A stretch of 64,000 nt of DNA, taken from Roseiarcus sp963732155. Its GTDB lineage: Bacteria; Pseudomonadota; Alphaproteobacteria; Rhizobiales; Beijerinckiaceae. Under the pieces are notes generated by a model. It did not search any database and was not told where the DNA came from. It saw only the letters and a program-made list of their open reading frames with translations. The stretch is from assembly GCA_963732155.1 (NCBI GenBank), contig CAVSYB010000013.1, positions 496,001 to 560,000 on the forward strand. Direction: 5' to 3'. Both the position numbers and the translations under genes were made by a program. The first letter of the stretch is position 1, and each line of letters opens with the position of its first letter. Positions 42,674-51,308 of this stretch are shown here, in pieces.

Positions 42674-44554
42674 TCAAAGCCCGATCTTCTTGGCCTTCTC
42701 GACGTCCCACCACCAGGTGTCGGGCGCGCCGGTGCCCAATTTCGGTTCGCGCTCCGGTCTCGAAAAGATGTCCCAGTAGGCGATCAGCGACTGGTCGCGA
42801 TACCACATCGGAATCCAGTAATGCGCGGCGCGCAGCACGCGGTCGAGCGCGCGGCAGGCGGTATCGAGCGCGACGCGCGAATCGGCCCGGGCGATTGTTT
42901 CGACGAGCGCGTCGACGACGGGATCGGCGACGCCGCACATATTGCGCGAGCCCGGCGTCGCCGCGGCGGCCGAACTGAAGAAGATGCGCAGCTCCGTGCC
43001 CGGCGTCGGCGCGCCGCCAAAGGCGGCGGTGATCACGTCGAAGTCGAAATTCTCGGTCCGGCTCTTGTATTGCGCGGCGTCGACGATGCGCGACCTCGCG
43101 TCGATGCCGAGCTTGCGCAGGTTCTGCTCCAGCGGGGTGGTGTGCGGCTGCAGCGATTCGGAAAAGTCGAGAAACTCGATCGTGAAGGGCGCCCCGTCCG
43201 GCAGCTTCAACACGCCGCCGTCGCGCACGCATCCGGCCGCGCGAAGCAATTCGTCGGCGCGCCGCAGAAGAGCGCGGTCGCTGCCCGAGCCGTCGGAGAC
43301 CGGAGGCAGATAGGGGGCGCCGAACACCGCGTCGGGAACCTTGCCGCGAAACGGCTCCAGCAACGCCCGCTCGTCGGCGCCCGGTTCGCCGACCGCCTCC
43401 ATCGCGGTGTTCTGGAAGTAGGAGACCACACGCTTGTAGACGCCGTACATGATGTTCTTGTTGGTCCACTCGAAGTCGAAGCACAGGCCGATCGCCTCGC
43501 GCACGCGGGGATCCCTGAATTGCGGGCGGCGCGTGTTGAAATACCAGCCTTGCGATCCGGTCGGCGCGCCGTTGGGCAGCGCCTCCTTCCTGACGCGCCC
43601 GTCGCGAAAGGCCGGGAAATCGTAGCCGACCGCCCAGACGCGCGAGGTGTATTCCTCGTGGAAGTTGGTCGCGCCGGCCTTGAACGCCTCGAAGGCGACC
43701 TGCCGCTCGCGGTAATATTCAAAGCGCAGCCGGTCGAAATTATTGACGCCGACATTGACCGGCAAGTCCTTCGCCCAATAGTCCCTGACGCGCTCGAATT
43801 CGATGAACCGGCCCTGTTCGAAGGTCTTCACCGCATAGGGGCCGGAGCCCAGCGGCGCGTCCATCGTCGAAGCGTCGAAATCGCGCGTCTTCCACCAGGC
43901 TTGCGAGAAGATCGGCATCCCGGCGACGATGAGATGGGCGTCGCGGCCGCGCGCCTTGATGAAGCGCACGGTCGCAACGTCGTCGGCCTCGGCGCCGGCG
44001 CTTTCGAGGTCGCCGAGAAGCTGGGAGAACGTCGGGTGCCCCTTCTCCTTGAGGATGTTGAGGGAGAAGGCGACGTCGCCCGCCGTCAGTTTCGAGCCGT
44101 CGTTGAAGCGCGCTTCGGGGCGCAGCAGGAATCGATAGGTGAGCTTGTCCGGCGAAACGCGCACGGCGCGGGCGATCAGGCCATAGACCGAATCCGGCTC
44201 GTCGCCGGTCGCCGCCATCAGATTATCGAAGGTCGCGGTCATGCCGGCCGCGCCATCGCCCTTCCTGGAGAACATGTTGAGCGTGTCGAACGTGTCGAAA
44301 TTCTGATTGCCGCCGGTGTTGGTGATCTGCAGCGACAGCACGCCGCCCTTGGGCGCCTCGGGGTTGACATAGTCGAAATGCTTGAAATCGGCGGGCAGCG
44401 CGAGATCGCCGAACGCCGAGAGACCGTGCGTTTCAATTTCGCCCTCCGCCCGCGCCGCTCCGGCGGCGAGCCCGCGCCGCAGCAGCAGAGCGCCGGCGGC
44501 CGCTTTCAGCGCCAGGCGCCTTGTGATTCGCGCGGTGATGGGGCTTTCTCGCAA
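42674..44554 (-). CDS. yejA: Tat-exported peptide-binding protein YejA
   Basis: 626 residues from a TTG at 44554, which has an AGGA box 9 bp upstream; no ATG gives a sensible N-terminus. The signal has a twin-arginine motif (ITRRLALKAAAGALLL), so the protein is probably exported folded. The mature part has the family 5 binding fold: HGLSAFGDLALPADFKHFDY, NPEAPKGGVLSLQITNTGGN and RFNDGSKLTAGDVAFSLNIL. First gene of yejABEF and divergent from nudC (129 bp apart). Confidence 0.92.
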   Translation of the reverse strand: MRESPITARITRRLALKAAAGALLLRRGLAAGAARAEGEIETHGLSAFGDLALPADFKHFDYVNPEAPKGGVLSLQITNTGGNQNFDTFDTLNMFSRKGDGAAGMTATFDNLMAATGDEPDSVYGLIARAVRVSPDKLTYRFLLRPEARFNDGSKLTAGDVAFSLNILKEKGHPTFSQLLGDLESAGAEADDVATVRFIKARGRDAHLIVAGMPIFSQAWWKTRDFDASTMDAPLGSGPYAVKTFEQGRFIEFERVRDYWAKDLPVNVGVNNFDRLRFEYYRERQVAFEAFKAGATNFHEEYTSRVWAVGYDFPAFRDGRVRKEALPNGAPTGSQGWYFNTRRPQFRDPRVREAIGLCFDFEWTNKNIMYGVYKRVVSYFQNTAMEAVGEPGADERALLEPFRGKVPDAVFGAPYLPPVSDGSGSDRALLRRADELLRAAGCVRDGGVLKLPDGAPFTIEFLDFSESLQPHTTPLEQNLRKLGIDARSRIVDAAQYKSRTENFDFDVITAAFGGAPTPGTELRIFFSSAAAATPGSRNMCGVADPVVDALVETIARADSRVALDTACRALDRVLRAAHYWIPMWYRDQSLIAYWDIFSRPEREPKLGTGAPDTWWWDVEKAKKIGL

Positions 44555-44683
44555 GAAGTGAATTCCTAATCTCGATTCGCGGCGATTTAATCCGCTAATG
44601 GCGTTCTTGGCCAGTGCGGCGCCCCGTGCGGCCCCGGCGGTCCGGCGCGACGGCGGCAGGCGGTCGAAGGGAGCGTTGAGATC

Positions 44684-45673
44684 ATGAATGAGGCTTTTTT
44701 CAAATCGCCCGGCCGGCCGATGCAGTTCGGCTTCGCCGCCAATCCGCTCGACCGACAGTCCGAACGGCGCGAGGACGCGGCCTTTCTGGCGTCCTTGCGC
44801 GCCCGGCCGGACGCCCGCGCGCTGGTGATTTGCCGCGACACGCCGATGCTGAAGAAAGCGGCGGGCGGCGTCGATCCGCTGTTCCGTCTCGACGAACTCG
44901 AAGCCATCGGGACGATGCGCGAGATCGCCCTGCTCGGCGTGTTTCCCGGCGGCGCGCCGGTCTATGCGGCGCTGCTCGACGATGGCGCGGTGGAATTGCG
45001 CTCGGACGCCAGCGACGGCTTTCTCGACCGGCGGGTGCTGGTCGCGCCCGGCCGCGACGATCTCGCCCTGATCGACATGCGCTCGATCGCGATGCAGGGC
45101 CTGCTGGCGCCCGAGCTCGTCGGCATATTCGGGCAGGCCAAGGCGCTGATGCACTGGCATGCGCGCCATCGCCACTGCGCCAATTGCGGCGCGGTGACGC
45201 GCGCCGAGGCGGCGGGCTGGCGGCGGCAGTGCGACGTGTGCAAGGCGCAGCATTTCCCGCGCACCGACCCGGTCGTCATCATGCTGGCGGTCGACGACGA
45301 CCATTGCCTGCTCGGACGCCAGGCGCGCTTTCCCAGAAGGATGTATTCGTGCCTCGCCGGCTTTCTCGAATCGGGCGAGACGATCGAGGACGCGGTGCGC
45401 CGCGAAATCCTCGAGGAGGCCGGCGTGAGCTGCGGCGCCGTGGCTTATCTCGCTTCGCAGCCCTGGCCGTTTCCCGCCTCGCTGATGATCGGCTGCATCG
45501 CGCGCGCGACGACCCGCGAACTCCATGTCGACGGCGCGGAGCTCGAGGACGCGCGCTGGTTCTCGCGCGAGGAGGCGCGCGCGATGCTGGAGGGGCGGCA
45601 TCCCGCCAAGCTGGCCGCGCCCCACCCGATGGCGATCGCCCATCACATCTTGCGGGCCTGGGTGGAGGGATAG
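44684..45673 (+). CDS. nudC: NADH pyrophosphatase
   Basis: Nudix hydrolase cleaving NADH to NMNH and AMP; in E. coli it also removes NAD caps from RNA. 329 residues. The zinc ribbon is HCANCGAV ... QCDVCKAQHF, followed by PRTDPVVIMLA. The Nudix box is complete: GFLESGETIEDAVRREILEE then AGV. The downstream SQPWPFPASLM motif distinguishes NudC from other Nudix proteins. Start ATG 44684 with a GGAG box 11 bp upstream. It is convergent with rph. Confidence 0.95.
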   Translation: MNEAFFKSPGRPMQFGFAANPLDRQSERREDAAFLASLRARPDARALVICRDTPMLKKAAGGVDPLFRLDELEAIGTMREIALLGVFPGGAPVYAALLDDGAVELRSDASDGFLDRRVLVAPGRDDLALIDMRSIAMQGLLAPELVGIFGQAKALMHWHARHRHCANCGAVTRAEAAGWRRQCDVCKAQHFPRTDPVVIMLAVDDDHCLLGRQARFPRRMYSCLAGFLESGETIEDAVRREILEEAGVSCGAVAYLASQPWPFPASLMIGCIARATTRELHVDGAELEDARWFSREEARAMLEGRHPAKLAAPHPMAIAHHILRAWVEG

Positions 45674-45685
45674 GCGCGCGAGGAT

Positions 45686-46402
45686 TCAGCCGGCGATCGT
45701 CGCCATCTGCATCGCGATGAGCCGGGCGACGCCGCCCCGCGCCAGCGACAGCAGGCTCAACAATTGCGCCTCGCTGAACGGGGCTCCCTCGGCGGTCCCC
45801 TGCACTTCGACGAGGCCGCCGGAGCCGGTCAATACGAAATTGGCGTCGGTCTCGGCGGTGGAGTCCTCCGCATAGTCGAGGTCGAGCACCGCTTCGCCGT
45901 TGACGATGCCGCAGGAAATCGCGGCCACGTGCTCGCGCATCGGATTGTCGCGGATGATCGAGCGTTGCGTCATCCAGGCGAGGCAATCGTTCAGCGCGAT
46001 CCATGCGCCGGTGATCGCCGCCGTCCTCGTGCCGCCATCGGCCTGGAGGACGTCGCAATCGAGGGTGATCTGGCGCTCGCCGAGGCGCGGCAGATCGACG
46101 ACGGCGCGCAAAGACCGGCCGATCAGCCGCTGGATTTCCTGGGTCCGGCCGGAAACCTTGCCGGCGGTCAATTCGCGGCGCGTGCGCGTCGCCGTGGCGC
46201 GCGGCAGCATCGCATATTCGGCCGTCACCCAGCCGCGGCCCTGACCGCGCAGCCACGGCGGCGGCTTGTCCTCGAGCGAGGCGGCGCACAGCACATGCGT
46301 TTCGCCGAAGCGCGTCAGGCAGGAGCCCTCCGCGTAACGCGCGACGCCGCGCTCGAAAGTCACCTTGCGCAACTCGTCTGGCGCGCGCTTGGAGGGCCGC
46401 AT
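45686..46402 (-). CDS. rph: RNase PH
   Basis: Phosphorolytic 3' exoribonuclease that trims tRNA precursors. 238 residues from ATG 46402 (MRPSKRAPDELRKVTFERGV). The phosphate-binding and catalytic parts are seen in GWVTAEYAMLPRATATRTRR, RTQEIQRLIGRSLRAVVDL and LDLDYAEDSTAETDANFVLT. The frame open to 47359 is an out-of-phase shadow of the SDR gene. In some alphaproteobacteria rph lies near hrcA and dnaK-linked genes, which is not the case here. Confidence 0.95.
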   Translation of the reverse strand: MRPSKRAPDELRKVTFERGVARYAEGSCLTRFGETHVLCAASLEDKPPPWLRGQGRGWVTAEYAMLPRATATRTRRELTAGKVSGRTQEIQRLIGRSLRAVVDLPRLGERQITLDCDVLQADGGTRTAAITGAWIALNDCLAWMTQRSIIRDNPMREHVAAISCGIVNGEAVLDLDYAEDSTAETDANFVLTGSGGLVEVQGTAEGAPFSEAQLLSLLSLARGGVARLIAMQMATIAG

Positions 46403-46515
46403 TGGTTTTTCCTGATGATCGGGGGCTGCTCTAACCCCGACGACGCGCCAACGCAACCGGCGAGCGCCTGACTTCGGGGCGCAGGCGCGGGAGCCGCGGC
46501 GCCCCCGGCCTGATC

Positions 46516-47298
46516 TCAGTCCGCGACCGGCACCGTGTAGTTCAGGGCGAGGCGCCCGCCATCGGGGTAGATGGTCTGTCCGGTGATGTAGGACGCATCG
46601 TCGCTCGCCAGGAACGAGGCGACCGAGGCGACCTCTTCGGGCTCGCCGGCGCGCCCGAGCGGCGTGCGCGCCAGGATCTTGCGCCGCCCCGCATCGTCGC
46701 CGAGCACCGCCTTCCTCGCCAGCTCGGTCAGGATCGTGCCCGGCCCGATCGCGACGACGCGGATGTTGTGCGGCGCCAGCTCGATCGCCGCCACTCTCGT
46801 CAACTGGTTGAGGGCTCCCTTGGAGCAGGCGTAGGCGGCAAGGCCCGGGATGGCGAGCAGCGCATTGACCGAGGACATGTTGATGATGACGCCGCCGCGC
46901 CCGCCGGCGATCATTCGCCGCGCCGCCACCTGCGTGCCGATGAAGGCCGAGCGCAGGTTGGTCGACAGCACCCGGTCGAACGTTTCGTCGCTCATTTCGA
47001 GGATCGGCGCGCTGAGCGCGACGCCGGCGTTGTTGAGCATGATGTCGAGCCGGCCGAATTCCTCGACCACCCGGTCGACCAACGCCGCGATCGCCGCGCG
47101 CTCGGTGACGTCGGCCGAGGCGAAAGCGGCCTGGCGCCCCTCGTCGCGCAATTGCCGGGCCGCCGCTTCGCCCGCCGCCGCGTCGATATCGGCCAGCAGC
47201 ACCGCGGCGCCGTCGGCGGCCAGACGCCGCGCGCAGGCCAGTCCGATGCCGTGCGCGGCGCCGGTCACCACGGCGCACTTGCCGGTCAGTCGCGTCAT
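46516..47298 (-). CDS. Short-chain dehydrogenase/reductase
   Basis: 260 residues, classical SDR. Cofactor motif TGAAHGIGLACARRL at about 12-26, then LLADID at the end of strand 2 (acidic, favouring NAD), LNNAGVAL, the catalytic serine in INMSSVNALLA and the YACSK active-site pair. PDGGRLALN is the usual C-terminus. The substrate is unknown. It is divergent from the FAD oxidoreductase gene, with about 100 bp between, and could work with it. Confidence 0.92.
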   Translation of the reverse strand: MTRLTGKCAVVTGAAHGIGLACARRLAADGAAVLLADIDAAAGEAAARQLRDEGRQAAFASADVTERAAIAALVDRVVEEFGRLDIMLNNAGVALSAPILEMSDETFDRVLSTNLRSAFIGTQVAARRMIAGGRGGVIINMSSVNALLAIPGLAAYACSKGALNQLTRVAAIELAPHNIRVVAIGPGTILTELARKAVLGDDAGRRKILARTPLGRAGEPEEVASVASFLASDDASYITGQTIYPDGGRLALNYTVPVAD

Positions 47299-47399
47299 GT
47301 CGGCCCGCCCTTCGCCGGTTGAATGGCCTTGCCAGACAAGGCCGGAGCATGAAAAGCAAAAGCCCGTGGGTTTGTCGAGGGGCGGGAGGCCGGGGCGGG

Positions 47400-48581
47400 A
47401 TGGCGGGCTCTTACGATGTGGTGATCGGCGGCGGCGCCGTGATGGGCTCCTCGGTCGCCTATCATCTGGCCGCGCAGCCCGGCTTTTCCGGCCGCGTCCT
47501 GGTGGTCGACAGGGACATGACCTACCGTCGGGCGGCGAGTTCGCTGTCGCTGAGTTCGGTCCGCCAGCAATTTTCGAGCCCGATCAACATTCGCGTCGGG
47601 CTCTACGGCGTCGCTTTCGTGCGGCGCGCGTGCGAGACCCTCGCCGTCGACGGCGAGGCGCCCGAACTGTCGTTCACCGAGAACGGCTATCTCTATCTGG
47701 CGAGCCAATCGGGCGCGGCGGCGCTCGCGCAAAATCATCGAACGCAGATCGCCGAGGGCGCCGACGTGCTGCTGCTCGATCGCGAAGACCTCGAACGGCG
47801 GTTTCCGTTCCTCAATCTCGACGGCGTCGCCGCGGGCGCCTTCGGGCGGACCGGCGAGGGGTGGTTCGACGGCTACACCTTGATGCAGGCCTTTCGGCGC
47901 AAGGCGCGCTCGCTCGGCGTCGGTTATCGCGAGGGGGAAATCGTCGCCCTCGAGCGCGAGGGGCGGCGCGTCACGGCGGTCCGCCTGGCGGACGGCGACC
48001 GCATCGCCTGCGGCGCCTTCGTCAATACGGCGGGCGCCGCCGGCGCGGCGCGGCTGGCCAGGCAGATGGATCTCGAAATTCCGGTGCGCTCGCGCAAGCG
48101 CTGCGTCTTCCTGTTTCACGCCCATCAGCGCATCGCGCGTTGTCCGCTGGTGATCGACGCCGGCGGCGTCTATTTCCGCACCGAGGGCGACGCCTATTTG
48201 TGCGGCGTTTCGCCGCCCGAAGCGGAGGACCCGGACAGCGACGATTTCGAAGTCGTCTGGCCGCAGTTCGACGAGATCATCTGGCCGGCGCTCGCCCATC
48301 GCATCCCCGCCTTCGAAGCCTTGCGCGTCGGGCGCGCCTGGGCCGGCCATTACGACCTCAACGTCTTCGACCACAACGCCATCGTCGGGCGCGCGCCCGG
48401 CCTCGACAACGGCTATCTCGCCGCCGGCTTTTCCGGCCATGGCATGCAGCAATCGCCGGCGGTCGGGCGCGGCCTCGCCGAATTGATCGCGCTGGGGCGC
48501 TATGTGACGCTCGACCTCGGCGACTTCGCCTATGAGCGCATCGCCGAGGGCCGCCCGCTGGTCGAGCGCAACGTCATTTGA
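47400..48581 (+). CDS. FAD-dependent oxidoreductase of the DAO family
   Basis: 393 residues from ATG 47400 (MAGSYDVVIGGGAVMGSSVA); a longer frame to 47319 lacks homology and would nearly abut the SDR start. The FAD-binding beta-alpha-beta motif is GGGAVMGSSVAYHLA, with VVDRDM at the end of strand 2. The C-terminal GFSGHGMQQSPAVGRGLAEL closes the FAD site. It resembles sarcosine or dimethylglycine oxidase-like and FOXRED1-like proteins; the amine substrate is not predictable. A stretch SLSSVRQQFSSPINIRVGL follows the N-terminal motif. Confidence 0.88.
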   Translation: MAGSYDVVIGGGAVMGSSVAYHLAAQPGFSGRVLVVDRDMTYRRAASSLSLSSVRQQFSSPINIRVGLYGVAFVRRACETLAVDGEAPELSFTENGYLYLASQSGAAALAQNHRTQIAEGADVLLLDREDLERRFPFLNLDGVAAGAFGRTGEGWFDGYTLMQAFRRKARSLGVGYREGEIVALEREGRRVTAVRLADGDRIACGAFVNTAGAAGAARLARQMDLEIPVRSRKRCVFLFHAHQRIARCPLVIDAGGVYFRTEGDAYLCGVSPPEAEDPDSDDFEVVWPQFDEIIWPALAHRIPAFEALRVGRAWAGHYDLNVFDHNAIVGRAPGLDNGYLAAGFSGHGMQQSPAVGRGLAELIALGRYVTLDLGDFAYERIAEGRPLVERNVI

Positions 48582-48678
48582 GGCCAGAAGAGGACGAAAT
48601 GGTCTTGCCATTCGGAGCGCCGCAAGACTAAAGTCTGGGCAGAGGCGGCGGCGTTCGTGTTGGCGTGCGGAGTCGGTG

Positions 48679-50157
48679 ATGAAGAGAATTCGCAGTTCGG
48701 TCCTTCAGGTTTGTTCATATCGGTCCGTCGCCCTCGTCGTCGCCATAAGTCTGGCGGCGGATGCGCCGCTCGCGGCGCTGGCCGACGCCGGTTCGCCGAC
48801 GCGGCCGGCGATCGGCGATCGCGGGCGGATCTCCGATTCCGGCGCGCGCCTTGCGGCTTTCGCGACGGCGCCGCTCGGCGCCGGAGCCACATTCCGCGTC
48901 GCCGACGACGCGGCGCCCGCCGCCTCTCCAGGCAAATCGTCCCAGGAGAACATGTTCTGGGAGTCGGCGCAGAAATCAAATTCGATCGCCGACTACAAGG
49001 CCTATCTCGATGCGTTTCCCAACGGCGTTTATGCGCCGCTGGCGAGGAATCGTATCGCGACGATGAACCCGCCGCCGCCCGCCGCGCCGCCTGCGCCGCC
49101 GGCCGCGAGCGAGCCGGGGCCTTCGCCCGTCGCCCTCAAGGCGGAGATCGGCACGATGGAGACCGAACAGACGCTCAATCTGGCGCCCGGCGATCGCATC
49201 GAACTGCAACAGCGCCTGCAGGCGTTGGGGCTCTATTCCGGCCCGATCGACGGCAATCTCGGCCCCACTCTGCGCGCGGCGATCGGCACCTGGCAGAAGC
49301 AGCACGAGCTGGCGACGACCGGCTGGCTCGGGCCGCTTCAACTGGCGGCGCTCAAGGCCGAAAGCGACGCGGCGGCCCAGCCGCCGCCCGGCGCGCCGGG
49401 CGCTCCGCCGGCTCAGCCGGGGCCCGCGGCCGCCTCGAATCCGGAGAAGGCCGCGCAGGAGACCGCGTTTTGGGAATCCGCGCAACGCTCCAATCTGGCG
49501 GCCGATTATCAGGCCTATCTGCAGGCCTTTCCGAACGGCCTCTATGCGCAAATGGCGAGGAACCGCATCGCCAGCCTGACCAGCGGGCCGCCGGCCGGGC
49601 CGGGCCCGGAGCCGGGCCCCGGCGCGCCGAGCGCCCTAGGGCCGCCGCCGCAGCCGGTCTCGCCCGAGGCGCTGAAAGCCGAAATCGGCACCGTCGAGAC
49701 CGAGCAGACCCTCGACATCGGGCCGCCCGGCCGGATGGAGCTCCAGCAGCGGCTCACCGCGCTCGGGCTCTATAACGGCCCGGTCGACGGCGACCTCGGG
49801 CCGATGGCGCGCGCGGCGATCGCCGAATGGCAGAAGCGTCACGACCTCGCGCCGACCGGCGAACTCGGCCCCCTGCAGCTGGCGGAACTGCGGATCGAAA
49901 GCGAAGGGGCGTTCCAGCAGTTCGTCGTCGCCCACCCCGTCGTCGTGCAGCCGGTCTACGCTCCGGTCCGCCGCTACTACCACCCCAACGAAGCCGCCCC
50001 CGCGCGCGCCAACAACAACGGCGCTCCGGCGGTCCTCGGCGCCATTCTCGGCGGCGTCGCGCTCGGAATTCTCGGGGCGAAGCTCGGCGGCAGGTTCGGG
50101 GGCGGCAAAGGCGGCGGCAAGGGCGGCGGCAAGGGCGGAAAGGAAAGGAAGAAATAA
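48679..50157 (+). CDS. Secreted protein with duplicated FWES-type and peptidoglycan-binding repeats
   Basis: 492 residues from ATG 48679, with a GGAG box and a signal peptide (VALVVAISLAADAPLAALADA). Two tandem units follow, each with a FWESAQ(K/R)SN...DY(K/Q)AYL(D/Q)AFPNG(V/L)YA-x2-ARNRI helix pair and then a PG_binding_1-like domain (ELQQRLQALGLYSGPIDGNL / ELQQRLTALGLYNGPVDGDL). Proline-rich linkers join them. The C-terminus has a glycine-rich helix (LGAILGGVALGILGAKLGGR) and a GGGKGGGKGG tail. The FWES element also occurs, from memory, beside caspase-like domains. Likely an envelope protein binding cell wall. Confidence 0.85.
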   Translation: MKRIRSSVLQVCSYRSVALVVAISLAADAPLAALADAGSPTRPAIGDRGRISDSGARLAAFATAPLGAGATFRVADDAAPAASPGKSSQENMFWESAQKSNSIADYKAYLDAFPNGVYAPLARNRIATMNPPPPAAPPAPPAASEPGPSPVALKAEIGTMETEQTLNLAPGDRIELQQRLQALGLYSGPIDGNLGPTLRAAIGTWQKQHELATTGWLGPLQLAALKAESDAAAQPPPGAPGAPPAQPGPAAASNPEKAAQETAFWESAQRSNLAADYQAYLQAFPNGLYAQMARNRIASLTSGPPAGPGPEPGPGAPSALGPPPQPVSPEALKAEIGTVETEQTLDIGPPGRMELQQRLTALGLYNGPVDGDLGPMARAAIAEWQKRHDLAPTGELGPLQLAELRIESEGAFQQFVVAHPVVVQPVYAPVRRYYHPNEAAPARANNNGAPAVLGAILGGVALGILGAKLGGRFGGGKGGGKGGGKGGKERKK

Positions 50158-50320
50158 TCCTCGCAGGCCGCGAGCTGTTTCGCCCGCCGGCGCGCCGGGC
50201 TGGTCGCCGACTTTTCCAAACGGATCGCAGCGCCGCGGGCAGGCGGCGCGTCGGCCGCAGCGGTCGCGGCTATGGGAGCCCATGGCGTTCGGATTGCGCC
50301 GCCGCGCGCCGAAACCCGGG

Positions 50321-50590
50321 TCATCGCAATTTCCGCGAGGGGTCGCGCGGCCAGGCGAACTTGAAATGTTCCGCGATGATGTTGCGCTTCGGAATTCGCA
50401 GCGCGCGCAGCGACTTTTCAACGCTCGTCACCATCGCGGGCGACCCGCTGACAAGGCAGAGCCGCTCGGCGCGGTCCGCAAAATCCAGGCAACGCGACAG
50501 AGTCTCGATCGTCAGCTCGCCGATGTTTTCCGACGAATCTGACGGCGAATCCGACAGAGCCAGGCGCGAGGAGAGGTTTGGCTCCCGCAA
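50321..50590 (-). pseudogene. Relic of a flavin/ferredoxin reductase C-terminus
   Basis: The frame's last 60 codons (CLDFADRAERLCLVSGSPAM then VTSVEKSLRALRIPKRNIIA and EHFKFAWP) match the NAD-binding C-terminus of ferredoxin-NADP reductase-like proteins, where xxCGxPxMVxxVxxxLxxxGVPxxxIxxExF is typical. No FAD-binding domain or start precedes it, and upstream frames do not continue it. It is read as a 5'-truncated gene between the peptidoglycan-binding protein and the tetrahaem cytochrome. Confidence 0.55.
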
Positions 50591-50725
50591 TGCCTTTTCG
50601 CGCGCCGCGCCGTCGGCGTTCGGTCCGCTCGTCGATCGCGCGTTCGCGAGCCGAAGGAGATCGGGACAGAAAGCGTCGAAGGGTCTTCTGGCGGCTCGAT
50701 CGCCGATCCGCTCTCCAGGCGATCG

Positions 50726-51175
50726 TCAGGGAACCTTGAGGTCGAATTCGGAGTGGCACTGGGAGCAGAAATTCTCCGACGCGACGTGAACATGGTGGCA
50801 CGAGGCGCATGGGACATCTCCCTGATGCGACTGGTGCGGGTTCGGACTGTCCGATGCGGTCATCGCCGCGAGCTTGTCGAAAGTGACGCCATGACAGCTC
50901 AAGCAGGTGGTCGTCGAGGCTGCCTGGAAGGGAGTCGTCGCGTGGCAACTGTCGCAGGCGAGGCCCGCCGCGATATGCTTGTCGATCAGGAAGCCATGTC
51001 CGACGCCGGGGGCGGCGGGGAGCTGTTCGGCCGCGGCGAGGATCGAATTTGCGACCCCGCTCCACACCGTCGATGCAGGGTGATCGCTCGTTCCCAGCCT
51101 GGCCGTCGCGTGCAGCACGAGCGGCAGAAACCCGCCCGCGACTGCGAAGATCACGACGAGGACAAGCCTGCGCAT
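50726..51175 (-). CDS. Small periplasmic tetrahaem c-type cytochrome
   Basis: 149 residues with an N-terminal signal or anchor (MRRLVLVVIFAVAGGFLPLV). Four CxxCH haem sites: CDSCH, CLSCH, CASCH and CSQCH, plus extra histidines (SPNPHQSHQGD, HHVHVA) that can be distal ligands. The pattern is that of the tetrahaem domain of flavocytochrome c3 and of NrfB/CctA-like electron shuttles. It follows the Tat-exported flavoprotein gene on the same strand (133 bp), so it probably passes electrons to or from that enzyme. Confidence 0.88.
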   Translation of the reverse strand: MRRLVLVVIFAVAGGFLPLVLHATARLGTSDHPASTVWSGVANSILAAAEQLPAAPGVGHGFLIDKHIAAGLACDSCHATTPFQAASTTTCLSCHGVTFDKLAAMTASDSPNPHQSHQGDVPCASCHHVHVASENFCSQCHSEFDLKVP

Positions 51176-51308
51176 GAACCACCCTTCGGCGGCCGGATCG
51201 CCGGGATCAGCATCAAAACCAAGGGAATGTTAAGTCGCGCCGAGGCGACCTGTCGAGGTCGGCGCCGCGCCTTCCGGCCGGCGGCCGGCGGATTGGCGAA
51301 CCCGCCGG

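Noticed and set aside
42674..45646. 990-residue frame including YejA
   Set aside because: The first 364 codons are antisense to nudC; homology begins at the Tat signal after the TTG at 44554.
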